From the NCBI RefSeq assembly GCF_001297065.1, contig NZ_LHOX01000001.1:1-64000 (forward strand): a DNA stretch of 64,000 nucleotides, read 5' to 3'. A program made the position numbers and the translations under genes. The notes under the pieces were generated by a model, which did not search any database, had not been told where the DNA came from, and saw only the letters and a program-made list of their open reading frames with translations. The stretch is from Enterococcus sp. RIT-PI-f. Its GTDB lineage: Bacteria > Bacillota > Bacilli > Lactobacillales > Enterococcaceae. This document shows, piece by piece, positions 27,099 through 35,747 of the stretch (positions are counted from its first letter, which is position 1; every line of letters starts with the position of its first letter).

Positions 27099-27476
27099 TC
27101 ACATATACGCTTCCATAATATCCATGAACTGCTGAAAGGAAATATATTTTAGTTGTTCCACATCATAAGGAAGCAACGCTGCGACCTTGTTTTCGGCTTG
27201 TTCAGCCACATAATACACTGTTTTCCCCAAAGAAATGGCTATGCCCAATTCAAATAATGTTGTGGCATCAACATCACCAGCCATATATACTAGTTCACTT
27301 TTTTTGATAGCCGCTATCGTTGCTGCCAAAGAATCATTCATGCCTGTAACTATCGATACCTGTCCCTGAATGCTAAATCCGATAGCTTGTTCATCCATCG
27401 AAAAAAGATCGCCCTTTTGGTGTTTGGGGTTGGTAGATATGTGATAGATATACGTACCATTCGATTCTTTATCCAT
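27099..27476 (-). CDS. Nucleoside 2-deoxyribosyltransferase-like protein
   Basis: 125 residues from ATG 27476, chosen for AAGGAG upstream. The segment 'SELVYMAGDVDATTLFELGI' followed by AISLGKTVYYV resembles the 'D..ATLFELG.A...GK.V' end of nucleoside 2-deoxyribosyltransferase-like folds. The catalytic set cannot be verified, so only fold-level similarity is claimed. It lies 66 nt after a cytidine deaminase gene on the same strand, which fits nucleoside salvage. Confidence 0.55.
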   Translation of the reverse strand: MDKESNGTYIYHISTNPKHQKGDLFSMDEQAIGFSIQGQVSIVTGMNDSLAATIAAIKKSELVYMAGDVDATTLFELGIAISLGKTVYYVAEQAENKVAALLPYDVEQLKYISFQQFMDIMEAYM

Positions 27477-27542
27477 TCGCTTGCTCCTTTCCAGAGATTG
27501 ATTCTGATATTCATCCATTCATTTGGCACTTCAGACTATGAT

Positions 27543-27968
27543 TCATGGTGCTGCATCATACCTGTCTGCACCCCACCATTTCGGCAGCAATTCTTTTAGT
27601 GTCACGATTTCTCTTTTCTGGTAATCCACCATAAAAGCTATTTCCACATTTTCCTGATCCAATTGCATCAGAAACTCTCGACAGGCGCCACAGGGCATAC
27701 CGCCGACTGCTGCGGGTGCTTCATCACGAAAGGTGATGATCCTGTTGATTTTGGTCTGTTTGCTTTGTTGATACATATTAAAGGCGGCTGCACGTTCGGC
27801 GCAAAGATGGAAAACACCAGCTGTAGCTTCAAAACAATACCCGGTATAAATTTGCCCATCGCCGGCTTCTAAAGCACAGACGACATGCTCAGCATAGATA
27901 AACGGTGATACTTCATGCGGATTGTACAGTGCTTTTGCTTCTTGATAGAGTTTCTCCCAAATATCCAT
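27543..27968 (-). CDS. Cytidine deaminase-family protein
   Basis: 141 residues with both zinc motifs of the family: 'HLCAERAAAFNM' (Cys plus catalytic Glu, about 55) and 'MPCGACREFLMQL' (two Cys, about 91-94). Deaminates cytidine or a related nucleoside. The C-terminus 'LPKWWGADRY' is somewhat unusual compared with housekeeping Cdd. A blasticidin-S-deaminase-like role cannot be excluded. Confidence 0.85.
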   Translation of the reverse strand: MDIWEKLYQEAKALYNPHEVSPFIYAEHVVCALEAGDGQIYTGYCFEATAGVFHLCAERAAAFNMYQQSKQTKINRIITFRDEAPAAVGGMPCGACREFLMQLDQENVEIAFMVDYQKREIVTLKELLPKWWGADRYDAAP

Positions 27969-28049
27969 ATAGACCCCTTTCAGTTATGACCAATTAGGAT
28001 TCAATTATACCATTGTTCAATGAAACAACGATGCTTCTACCTATATCAT

Positions 28050-28062
28050 GGTATAGTATACC
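28050..28062. promoter_or_regulatory. Operator of the PemI-type antitoxin gene
   Basis: GGTATAGTATACC is a perfect dyad (6-bp arms around a central G) 17 bp before the antitoxin start, overlapping the likely -10. AbrB-fold antitoxins bind such sites to autoregulate. Confidence 0.6.
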
Positions 28063-28078
28063 AAAAGGAGTGGTTCAC

Positions 28079-28309
28079 ATGCTTACAGCTACATCGAGGA
28101 TGCAAGGAAATTCTGTAGTCATCACTTTACCATCTAATCATGAACACAAGCCTATGGCCAATCAAGACTATATTGTTGTGTATGCCGAAGATGGGACGAT
28201 CTTTTTGGTTCCGAAGGTAGAAGACCCTTTTTTAATAGGCGATGAAGCTGCTTTTTATGAAGCAGATGAATGGATGGCTCTCTTACCCGGGGGAAGAGAA
28301 CTTATTTGA
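28079..28309 (+). CDS. PemI/MazE-type antitoxin (AbrB fold), orphan
   Basis: 76 residues: N-terminal swapped-hairpin AbrB-like domain ('RMQGNSVVITLPS', 'DYIVVYAEDGTIFLVPK') and a C-terminal toxin-binding tail. ATG at 28079 behind AAAAGGAG. The stop overlaps an ATG (TGATG) that starts MTDDKRYIT, the beginning of the cognate PemK/MazF-family toxin, which stops after nine codons. The antitoxin is therefore left without its toxin. Confidence 0.8.
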   Translation: MLTATSRMQGNSVVITLPSNHEHKPMANQDYIVVYAEDGTIFLVPKVEDPFLIGDEAAFYEADEWMALLPGGRELI

Positions 28310-28338
28310 TGACAGATGACAAGCGCTATATTACCTAG
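28309..28338 (+). pseudogene. PemK-type toxin remnant, nine codons
   Basis: MTDDKRYIT then TAG, overlapping the antitoxin stop by one base. PemK toxins of lactobacilli and enterococci commonly begin MTDDKKYIPKQGDI, so this is the 5' end of the toxin gene; no further toxin sequence is visible downstream. Confidence 0.6.
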
Positions 28339-28427
28339 AAAAAGACGCTCTAGCCTAGTCATGCTTACATATGAATTTAATCTATAGCGGATTACTTCAA
28401 CACCGACTATTCTATAGCTTCTATGTA

Positions 28428-28470
28428 AAAAAATCAGGCATCAACTCACAACGAGGATGCCTGATTTTTT
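28428..28470. terminator. Bidirectional terminator
   Basis: AAAAAATCAGGCATC (28428-28442) and GATGCCTGATTTTTT (28456-28470) form a 15-bp stem with A/U tracts, serving the rightward antitoxin remnant locus and the leftward threonine aldolase. Confidence 0.9.
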
Positions 28471-28530
28471 ATTTATTCGATGGTCACACCAACAATCCCT
28501 CGCATTACCATTTTCAAAAACTGACTTTAC

Positions 28531-29565
28531 TCAAACCTCCGGCAGATACCCCAGCAACGCCGCAATATTCTCTGCTGAAGTAGCCCAGCTTGTCGCAAAA
28601 CGTACGACTTCATGATGGTCATCGTAGTTTTCCCATCGAGAAAATTTGACATGCGACTCCAAGGTTTTCAACGTGTCCTTGTGCAGGATAAAAAATTGTT
28701 GATTTGTGGGTGAATCTAAGTACATAGGGTAGCCTTTGGCAATCATGCTTTCTTTGAGTATCATTGCCATCTCAACGGCATGTTGACTGATTGTTAGATA
28801 CAAATCATCCATATACAATGTATCAAACTGAATGCCTAAAAGTCGACCTTTGGCCAGCAAGGCACCATGTTGCTTGATAAATGTAGTGAAATGCTTGGGT
28901 TCATTTTGTTTAGTAAAGACGACAGCTTCTCCGCAAAGTGCGCCTATTTTGGTGCCGCCGATATAAAACACATCACTTAGTGCGGCGATATCCGCAAAGG
29001 TCAGATCTGCTTGCGGACTGGCTAGCCCATACCCCAAACGTGCACCATCAATAAATAAAGGAATCTCATAGTCCTGGCATACTTGAGACAATTTGGTCAA
29101 TTCTTCTTTCGTATACAACGTGCCATATTCTGTGGGATAAGAAATATAGACCATCCCTGGGTACACCATGTGCGTGTGATTGGCATCGGCATAAAATGTT
29201 TGCAGATAGTTGGCTACGGATGCGGCCGATAGTTTTCCCGCCTCGGCAGGAATCGTCAATACTTTGTGGCCGCTGTATTCGATGGCACCAGCTTCGTGGG
29301 TGCTGATATGGCCGGTATCGGCAGCAATCACGCCTTCGTAACTGCGCAATAGGCTATCGATCACAATTTGATTTGTCTGCGTGCCACCGACAAGGAAGTG
29401 AATGGTCGCTTCTTTTAGTCCAATCGCTTCTCGAATTTTTTCCTTGGCCGATTGAGTGAATATGTCTGTGCCATAGCCGCTTTCTTGCACCATATTGGTT
29501 GCGGCAAATCGGTCTAAAATAGCGGGGTGAACCCCTTCCGCATAATCATTTTCAAAAGATAGCAT
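28531..29565 (-). CDS. Low-specificity L-threonine aldolase family (PLP)
   Basis: 344-residue fold-type I PLP enzyme that cleaves L-threonine/allo-threonine to glycine and acetaldehyde. The PLP lysine is in 'YIGGTKIGALCGEAVV' (about 205); 'LVGGTQTNQIVI' and 'FIDGARLGYGLA' (PLP-ring Asp) are visible. Its ATG overlaps the stop of the upstream MarR gene (TAATG), so both are translated together and are probably regulated by that MarR protein. Confidence 0.88.
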   Translation of the reverse strand: MLSFENDYAEGVHPAILDRFAATNMVQESGYGTDIFTQSAKEKIREAIGLKEATIHFLVGGTQTNQIVIDSLLRSYEGVIAADTGHISTHEAGAIEYSGHKVLTIPAEAGKLSAASVANYLQTFYADANHTHMVYPGMVYISYPTEYGTLYTKEELTKLSQVCQDYEIPLFIDGARLGYGLASPQADLTFADIAALSDVFYIGGTKIGALCGEAVVFTKQNEPKHFTTFIKQHGALLAKGRLLGIQFDTLYMDDLYLTISQHAVEMAMILKESMIAKGYPMYLDSPTNQQFFILHKDTLKTLESHVKFSRWENYDDHHEVVRFATSWATSAENIAALLGYLPEV

Positions 29566-30008
29566 TAGATTTCCTCCATTTCATTTGGCACGACTTTTTC
29601 GAGTATTGTCGTAATCTTGTCCATGGCACCAACGAGTGTCTGTAGCTCCTCGTTATCCAAGTGTTCTGTTAGTCCCTGCACTTTCTCATTCGACCGTTCT
29701 TCGATAAAGTCATTTAGCTGTTGGCCTGCTTCTGTCAGGTAGAGATGATAGACACGGCTATCCGCTGGATCTTTCTTCCGATAAATCTGCCCGTCTTTTT
29801 CGAGCTTTGACAGCATACGGCTTAAATAGCTTTTTTTTATCATCAAGTACTGAGTCAGAGCATTGGCGGTGACACTAGGCTGTCGGCTGATTTCACCGAG
29901 GATCCGCATTTCCACCATTGAATACTTTGAATCAAATACTTTTTGGTCAAACATCCCTAATATGCGGGCGTAGTAGCGATTGAAGGTTCTGATTTCTTCG
30001 ATAGGCAT
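29565..30008 (-). CDS. MarR-family transcriptional regulator
   Basis: 147 residues with the winged HTH ('TANALTQYLMIKKSYLSRML') and wing 'KDPADSRVYHLYLTEAGQQL'. Overlaps the threonine aldolase gene by one base. The promoter region (30009-30060) has AT-rich near-palindromes such as GTTTACTTTTTAAAC and GTTTATTTTGTAAAC, good candidates for its own operators. Confidence 0.88.
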   Translation of the reverse strand: MPIEEIRTFNRYYARILGMFDQKVFDSKYSMVEMRILGEISRQPSVTANALTQYLMIKKSYLSRMLSKLEKDGQIYRKKDPADSRVYHLYLTEAGQQLNDFIEERSNEKVQGLTEHLDNEELQTLVGAMDKITTILEKVVPNEMEEI

Positions 30009-30017
30009 CGTTTTTCG

Positions 30018-30078
30018 CTCCTTAGTTTACTTTTTAAACTATATACAGTCTACGCCTTTTGGTTTATTTTGTAAACTA
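30018..30078. promoter_or_regulatory. Tandem MarR operator candidates
   Basis: Two similar dyads, TAGTTTACTTTTTAAACTA (about 30022-30040) and GTTTATTTTGTAAACTAA (about 30061-30078), share GTTTA/TAAAC arms and flank a TATACAGT stretch upstream of the MarR gene. Two copies of one arm pattern suggest autoregulation. Confidence 0.55.
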
Positions 30079-30150
30079 AAAAAGAAAATTGACGTCTTTT
30101 TCTTACAGATGTTGATCAAGGTATAGAAAAAATTGACAAGCAAAGATCAC

Positions 30151-30195
30151 AAAAAATCATGCATACCCACAAAATTCGGGTTGCATGATTTTTTT
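30151..30195 (-). terminator. Terminator of the P-type ATPase gene
   Basis: AAAAAATCATGCA-TACCC (from 30151) pairs with GGGT-TGCATGATTTTTTT (to 30195), a long stem with A/U tracts directly after the ATPase stop. Confidence 0.9.
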
Positions 30196-30197
30196 GA

Positions 30198-32831
30198 TTA
30201 TGCAGCTATTTCAGCTGCGTTGTCTTGATTTTTGCCGCCGTGACGAATCAATTTGTTCAATTCACTGACGATCAACGGAATCAAGGATAAGCCAATCACG
30301 ATGATCCATTCAGTCACGTTCAGGCTTGTCACTCTGAAGATATCTTGCAAGAATGGAATGAACAAGACAGCCAATTGCATTGCCAAGCTGACAACAAAGG
30401 CTTTGTTCATGGCGCTGTTTGAAAACAGGCCAATACTAAAGATTGAACGGGTCTCACTACGTACGGCATAGGCCCGCGTCAATTCACCGAAGACCAATGT
30501 GGCAAAGGCCATCGTATTGGCCGTACCATCTGCGATTGCTGGATCGGATAGTACATATTCCCCTAACCAATACGCAGCCAACGTGATCGCCCCGACCAAG
30601 ACCCCATAAAAGATCATACTAGAAGCAAATCCGTCCGCAAAAATACTTTTACGTGAATCCCGTGGTTTTTGTTTCATCACGCCTGGTTCAACGGGTTCCA
30701 TCCCTAAAGCCAAGGCAGGCAGTGAGTCAGTCACCAAGTTCAACCACAATAACTGGATCGCCACCAATGGCATTTGGTGGAAGTTCAACGCTGTCGCAAC
30801 AAAGATCGTAATGATCTCACCAATGTTGCAACTCAATAAATATTGGATCGATTTTTTGATATTGGCATAGATCCCCCGACCTTGTTCTACGGCATGAACG
30901 ATCGTTGCAAAGTTATCATCTGTCAAAATCATATCAGCCGCGCCTTTGGCTACGTCCGTACCGGTAATCCCCATGGCACAACCGATATCTGCCACTTTCA
31001 ACGCTGGCGCATCATTGACGCCATCACCAGTCATTGCCACGACCATGCCATTGGCTTGCCAAGCTTTGACGATCCGCATTTTGTGCTCCGGCGACACCCG
31101 GGCATAAACAGAATAATGACCAACTTCTTCTTCTAAAATTTCTTGCGGCATCGTATCTAATTCCGCACCAGTCAAGGCTTGATCACCTGAACGAAAGATG
31201 TCTAATTCTTTTGCGATCGCAACGGCAGTCAATTTGTGGTCCCCTGTGATCATTACTGGGCGAATCCCAGCATCATAACATTGTGCCACAGCTTCTTTGA
31301 CTTCTTGACGCGGTGGATCGATCATGCCGACTAAACCAGCAAAGGTCAAGCCATTCTCGATGTCTTCCGATGTCAACTCTGCTGGAATCGCTGGAATGTC
31401 TTTGTATGCAGCGCCAAGTACCCGCAGCGCTTTTGACGCCATTTCGGCATTTTTGTCCGCAATGGTTTGTTGTGCTGTGCCATCCATGATACAACGGGTC
31501 AATAGTACATCTGGTGCACCTTTGACCATCACACGATAGCCTGTTTCTGTTTTGTGGATCGTACTCATCAATTTGCGTTCTGAATCAAAAGGAATCTCAG
31601 CAACCCGCGGATAGGTTGTCTCTAATTCATTTTTGTTCAACTGTTCTTCATAAGCTTTGGTAACAAAGGCTGTTTCTGTTGGATCGCCTGTGACTTGAAC
31701 ATCTCCGGCAGTCGCCGTCAATTTGGAATCATTACATAACGCACCAATCGTCAACAATTGCGCTTCTGACTGATCGCCATAAGTAAATGTTTCCACGATC
31801 GTCATCTTGTTTTGTGTCAGTGTGCCGGTTTTGTCGCTGCAAATCACGGATGCTGCCCCTAAAGTTTCCACTGCTGGCAATTTTTTCACGATTGCATTGC
31901 GTTTGACCAACCGTTGGACGCCTAAAGCGAGAACGATCGTTACGATTGCGGCTAAGCCTTCAGGAATTGCGGCTACACCAAGTGACACGGCCATCATGAA
32001 GATATCCAAAATCGGACGGCCATATAATAAACCAACCACGAACATCAAGACACAGATGCCTAAGCAAATGATCGATAACAGTTTAGAAATTTCTGCCATT
32101 TTCTTTTGCAATGGTGTCGTATTTTCATCTTCTGAGATCAACATGCCGGCGATTCGGCCAACTTCTGTTTTCATCCCAGTCTCGGTCACGACACACGTCC
32201 CACGACCGTTGGTGATCACAGTTGAAGAAATCAGCATGTTTTTGCGATCAGCCAAGCCGGTATCTTCTGGCAAGGTCTCTAGGTCTTTCTTGTTGACGGG
32301 CACTGATTCACCAGTCATTGCTGCTTCATCCGCTTTTAGATTGATTGCTTTAAGCACTCGGGCATCGGCAGGAACCAAATCTCCCGCTTCTAACTCAATA
32401 ATGTCTCCTGGTACCAATGTGGTTGTATCTACATGTTCCAGCTGTCCATCCCGGATCACTTTGGCCAAAGGTGCAGACATTTTTTGTAAAGCTTCCAGTG
32501 ATTTGCTGGCATTGTTTTCTTGCGAGATCGAAATAATGGCATTGATCACCACGATCAAAAGAATGATCACTGATTCGACCCAATCTTCAAAACCGCTGGA
32601 TACATAGGAAAGAAATGCCGCAATCAACAATACGATGATCATCGGATCTTTTAATTGGCCAATGACTTTCTTCAATAAACTTTCTTTCTTTTGCACATCT
32701 AGTGCATTATGACCAAAAGACTGTAGACGTTTCTCCACTTCTTGCTTGGACAGTCCTTGTTGCTGGTCCGTATCCAAAGCCTGTAAGACGTCTTCTTTGG
32801 ATTTGGCAAACCATAATGTCAAACGATTCAT
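30198..32831 (-). CDS. Calcium-type P2A cation ATPase
   Basis: 877 residues, complete P-type ATPase: actuator 'TGESVPVNK', phosphorylation site 'ICSDKTGTLTQNKM' (about 333), nucleotide-domain 'KGAPDVLLTRC', hinge 'MTGDGVNDAPALK', M4 'GVAAIPEGLAAIV' and M6 'NLVTDSLPALALG'. PEGL and N/D in these helices are the calcium-pump (SERCA/PMR1) pattern, so Ca2+ or Mn2+ export is favoured. Single gene with its own terminator. Confidence 0.93.
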   Translation of the reverse strand: MNRLTLWFAKSKEDVLQALDTDQQQGLSKQEVEKRLQSFGHNALDVQKKESLLKKVIGQLKDPMIIVLLIAAFLSYVSSGFEDWVESVIILLIVVINAIISISQENNASKSLEALQKMSAPLAKVIRDGQLEHVDTTTLVPGDIIELEAGDLVPADARVLKAINLKADEAAMTGESVPVNKKDLETLPEDTGLADRKNMLISSTVITNGRGTCVVTETGMKTEVGRIAGMLISEDENTTPLQKKMAEISKLLSIICLGICVLMFVVGLLYGRPILDIFMMAVSLGVAAIPEGLAAIVTIVLALGVQRLVKRNAIVKKLPAVETLGAASVICSDKTGTLTQNKMTIVETFTYGDQSEAQLLTIGALCNDSKLTATAGDVQVTGDPTETAFVTKAYEEQLNKNELETTYPRVAEIPFDSERKLMSTIHKTETGYRVMVKGAPDVLLTRCIMDGTAQQTIADKNAEMASKALRVLGAAYKDIPAIPAELTSEDIENGLTFAGLVGMIDPPRQEVKEAVAQCYDAGIRPVMITGDHKLTAVAIAKELDIFRSGDQALTGAELDTMPQEILEEEVGHYSVYARVSPEHKMRIVKAWQANGMVVAMTGDGVNDAPALKVADIGCAMGITGTDVAKGAADMILTDDNFATIVHAVEQGRGIYANIKKSIQYLLSCNIGEIITIFVATALNFHQMPLVAIQLLWLNLVTDSLPALALGMEPVEPGVMKQKPRDSRKSIFADGFASSMIFYGVLVGAITLAAYWLGEYVLSDPAIADGTANTMAFATLVFGELTRAYAVRSETRSIFSIGLFSNSAMNKAFVVSLAMQLAVLFIPFLQDIFRVTSLNVTEWIIVIGLSLIPLIVSELNKLIRHGGKNQDNAAEIAA

Positions 32832-32904
32832 CCCCTATTCACTTTTTTTATACATCAACTACTATACTCTATTTTCACTGGACTTTGGTGAATTTATGAA
32901 AAAA

Positions 32905-32937
32905 ATCACAGCAGTTTTTAGCGATTTCTGCTGTGAT
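32905..32937 (-). terminator. Terminator of the sugar-acid operon
   Basis: ATCACAGCAG (32905-32914) pairs with CTGCTGTGAT (32928-32937); on the minus strand it is followed by TTTTTTCAT. It lies 35 nt after the VOC gene, ending the operon that starts at 40417. Confidence 0.85.
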
Positions 32938-32971
32938 CTCGCTGTCAGGTTAGCTTTATTGCTGCCGCAGC

Positions 32972-33319
32972 TTATTTTTTCAAAATATGAATGGCAAATC
33001 CGCCAAATTCTCCAGCCAAATAGATATTCTTCAGTTTGTTTTCTTCATCGTAAGCTGCAGTATCCATGTTGAACTGCAAGCCTTTTTCTTCCAACTCAGC
33101 AACTGCACTTTCTAAATCTTTGGTACGCATGGCAATATGTCCATTTGCGCCCAAGAAAGGCGCCTTCATGCATTCAAAGTAATCACCCGCAAATTCGGAT
33201 TTTTGCCCTGCACGAGGCTGCAGATTAAAGATCATACTTAGTTGTGCAGCTAGATTTTTGGCCTCTGTTTCATTCTCCGTATTGATACCAATATGTTCAA
33301 GTTCGAATGTATTTTTCAT
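32972..33319 (-). CDS. VOC-family (glyoxalase/dioxygenase fold) protein
   Basis: 115 residues, starting 'TFELEHIGINTENE' with a metal-ligand-type His in the first strand and later 'GANGHIAMRTKDLESAVAEL' and 'GEFGGFAIHIL'. VOC enzymes bind a divalent metal and act on small oxygenated substrates (isomerase, lyase or dioxygenase). It is the last gene of the sugar-acid operon, 31 nt after the transporter, so an epimerase or lyase step in that route is possible. Confidence 0.8.
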   Translation of the reverse strand: MKNTFELEHIGINTENETEAKNLAAQLSMIFNLQPRAGQKSEFAGDYFECMKAPFLGANGHIAMRTKDLESAVAELEEKGLQFNMDTAAYDEENKLKNIYLAGEFGGFAIHILKK

Positions 33320-33350
33320 ATGCTATTCCTCTTTCCTTCTTTATCTTTGC

Positions 33351-34634
33351 TTACATTGGAAACATCAAGATCGAACCAACAGTCAAAAAGACCAACCGAA
33401 TGAAATATTGCGGGATCGTAAAGCGCCAGAACTGACTGGCGGTATATTTTCCTGTTCCTAAGATCATGGCTGGCATGCCATCGATTGGTAAGAAGTGACC
33501 ACACCAACCTGAGATCACAATGGCACAAGCTGCCGCTGTCGGATCAAGGCCTAGACTGGTACAAGTGGCAATCGCTAATGGTGTGAACACATATACCGTG
33601 CCAATCGTTGATCCTGTCAATGTTGCCAATAAGCTGGTCAAGATACAGAAAACGAAAATCATCACAAATGGACTCACGTTGGTGCCTAACATCCCTGCTA
33701 CAGTCGTGCCGACTAAGTTTGTCAAGCCAGTACTGCCCAAGGCATCAGCCACACCAATCACCCCAGCAGACATCAGAATGATCGGCGCGCTGATAGAATC
33801 ACGGATCTCTTTGAAATCCAAAACACCGATCACTAGGATAACAGCGACTGATAAGCCTGCCATCGCATATCCGGCATCACCAATTTTACTTTGCAGCAAC
33901 ATACCGACAACTGCGAAGATAAAAGCAGCATATGTCACAAGTTCTTTCCAACGAGGCAGCAAAGGCGCGCTATCTTCTTCATCACACACAGGTGCATCTG
34001 GATCATCCCCTGATGTTGGATGGTCCGGTAAAAATTTATATTGAATAATACAGTTTAGTAAGAAACCTAAAGATAAGAATAAATTGACAATGGCAAATTT
34101 AAATACGGATACTTCTGACATGATCCCTGCAGCATTCAACACAGCAATCACGATGCCATATTGCAAGGCGGTATTGAAAGGCACCAAAGGATGGTTGGCT
34201 GCAAACCCTGCCGTCATAATGACTTTAGATGGTGGCAATTTTTTTGAATAAGGCAATGTTGAAAGCAAACCCAATGTCAGAACATAATACGCTGTCGATC
34301 CAGTACCAAACAAACTACAGCCCAACATTACAATACAAATAATCAACAAGTATGATCGAAATCCACCCTTGTTCGCCATAGCGAACATGGCTTTTTTGAA
34401 AACGACAATAAAACTTGTCTTTTCTAAGGCGGCAATGATGGCCATAAACTCAGCCAACATAATGATCGTGGAATTTGAGAAACCAGCAAATGCACCTTTG
34501 ATATCAGTGATACCAAACATAACCAACAATAGACAGGCGAACAATGGTGCTGCCCCAAAAGGGATTTTTTCAATCATGATCAAGACGATCATGACTACCG
34601 TAATTGCTAATGCAATCATCATTTGTACCGTCAT
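33351..34634 (-). CDS. SLC13/DASS-type anion permease
   Basis: 427 residues, about 11 membrane segments, with 'SNSTIIMLAEFMA' in the first half and 'TGSTIGTVYVFTPLA' and 'FLPIDGMPAMIL' in the second, the paired hairpin motifs of the DASS/CitMHS superfamily. Probably imports the carboxylated substrate of the operon (a sugar acid) with Na+ or H+. ATG at 34634 behind GTAGGAGG. Confidence 0.85.
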   Translation of the reverse strand: MTVQMMIALAITVVMIVLIMIEKIPFGAAPLFACLLLVMFGITDIKGAFAGFSNSTIIMLAEFMAIIAALEKTSFIVVFKKAMFAMANKGGFRSYLLIICIVMLGCSLFGTGSTAYYVLTLGLLSTLPYSKKLPPSKVIMTAGFAANHPLVPFNTALQYGIVIAVLNAAGIMSEVSVFKFAIVNLFLSLGFLLNCIIQYKFLPDHPTSGDDPDAPVCDEEDSAPLLPRWKELVTYAAFIFAVVGMLLQSKIGDAGYAMAGLSVAVILVIGVLDFKEIRDSISAPIILMSAGVIGVADALGSTGLTNLVGTTVAGMLGTNVSPFVMIFVFCILTSLLATLTGSTIGTVYVFTPLAIATCTSLGLDPTAAACAIVISGWCGHFLPIDGMPAMILGTGKYTASQFWRFTIPQYFIRLVFLTVGSILMFPM

Positions 34635-34670
34635 AATATCCTCCTACTTTTACCTATAAGTGTGATCAAT

Positions 34671-34709
34671 CGATTGGCGGCATCTTGTGATATGCAGAAT
34701 GGCCAATCG
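34671..34709 (-). other. Intra-operon hairpin between dapA-like and permease genes
   Basis: CGATTGGC (34671-34678) pairs with GCCAATCG (34702-34709) around 23 nt; no U-tract. Likely an mRNA processing or stability element rather than a terminator. Confidence 0.5.
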
Positions 34710-34736
34710 TTGACCTCCTTAAGCGGGTTGTTTTGA

Positions 34737-35645
34737 TCAACGCATACCGTTGTTTTTGTTTTCTTCCAACACTTGTTGCAAAGCAGCAATTCCAGCTTCT
34801 GGAATTTGATTGAAAGGTGCGCGACATTTACCTACAGGATTCCCTAATAATCCGGCTGCTGTTTTGACGATCGTGTTTGGATTGCCATATTTGAAGCAGT
34901 CTCTAAAGTTTTGGATACTGCCATTGGCCGTCTTCGCTTCTTCAATCTTGCCTTCAACAAATAAATCATAGATAGAAGACATTGTTTGCGGGTAAACATT
35001 CGCACATCCGGCAATACCACCTGTACCACCTGCCAATAATGTCCAAATAATCAACTGATCATTACCAGATAATGTGTAAAACTTGCCATTGGTCTTGCTT
35101 CTTCCTGCTTCGATATACCCTAGGATGTTGCTGAAGTTCCCACTAGAATCTTTCGCACCGATAATATTCTCGATTTGTGCTAGACGTGCGACAGTTGCTG
35201 GCGCAATTGCGTTACCGGTCCGAGCAGGGATATTGTACAAAACGATTGGCATATCTACGGATTCCGCAACCGTTTTGTAATGGGTATAGATTTCCTCTTG
35301 GCTTGCTGCTGCAAAGCTTGGGGCAATGATCGACAAGACATCTGCTCCAGCTTCTTGTGCCATTTTACTTTGAGCGATGGTTTCTTTCGTGGAGATCGCA
35401 CCAGTACCTGCATAAATTGGCACTCGTCCTGCGGTTTGATCAACCACTACTTCTAAAACAGTTTTCTTTTCTTCTGCCGACAAGATGTACCCTTCTCCAT
35501 TTGTGCCAAATGGAAAAATACCATGGATCCCATTGCTGATCATGCGTTCGACTTCGTTGCGCAGTTCTTCAACATTGATGCTTTCGTCCTCGTGCATGGG
35601 TGTCAAAATTGGGCTGATGATTCCTTTTAATTCAATTGTTTTCAT
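34737..35645 (-). CDS. DapA/NAL-family class I aldolase
   Basis: 302 residues of the dihydrodipicolinate synthase/N-acetylneuraminate lyase family: 'GTNGEGYILSAEEK' , Tyr in 'VLYNIPARTGN' (about 134-144) and the Schiff-base Lys in 'IIGAKDSSGNFS' (about 163). Members cleave or form 2-oxo acids with pyruvate. GAGGAGAAACTAAA precedes the ATG at 35645; the longer frame has no start signal. Its place between a sialidase-fold gene and the permease suggests cleavage of a 2-oxo-3-deoxy sugar acid to pyruvate plus an aldehyde; the substrate is not known. Confidence 0.85.
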   Translation of the reverse strand: MKTIELKGIISPILTPMHEDESINVEELRNEVERMISNGIHGIFPFGTNGEGYILSAEEKKTVLEVVVDQTAGRVPIYAGTGAISTKETIAQSKMAQEAGADVLSIIAPSFAAASQEEIYTHYKTVAESVDMPIVLYNIPARTGNAIAPATVARLAQIENIIGAKDSSGNFSNILGYIEAGRSKTNGKFYTLSGNDQLIIWTLLAGGTGGIAGCANVYPQTMSSIYDLFVEGKIEEAKTANGSIQNFRDCFKYGNPNTIVKTAAGLLGNPVGKCRAPFNQIPEAGIAALQQVLEENKNNGMR

Positions 35646-35668
35646 TTTAGTTTCTCCTCTTTTTTTAT

Positions 35669-35738
35669 AGTATACGTTTTCATTTGTTCTAGAATGATCG
35701 ACAGATGCGTACGTCCCAGGAAGTGCACGCATCTATCG
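35669..35738 (-). promoter_or_regulatory. Intra-operon hairpin and weak cre-like site
   Basis: CGACAGATGCGT (35699-35710) pairs with ACGCATCTATCG (35727-35738), one mismatch, 16-nt loop, no U-tract. AGTATACGTTTTCA (35669-35682, minus strand TGAAAACGTATACT) resembles cre with two mismatches. Together they may tune expression of the distal genes. Confidence 0.35.
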
Positions 35739-35747
35739 TCTAATTGC

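Noticed and set aside
31807-32607. Long plus-strand frame (266 codons) opposite the P-type ATPase
   Set aside because: Antisense shadow of a strongly conserved ATPase; composition rich in Thr, Ile and Lys with no motif.
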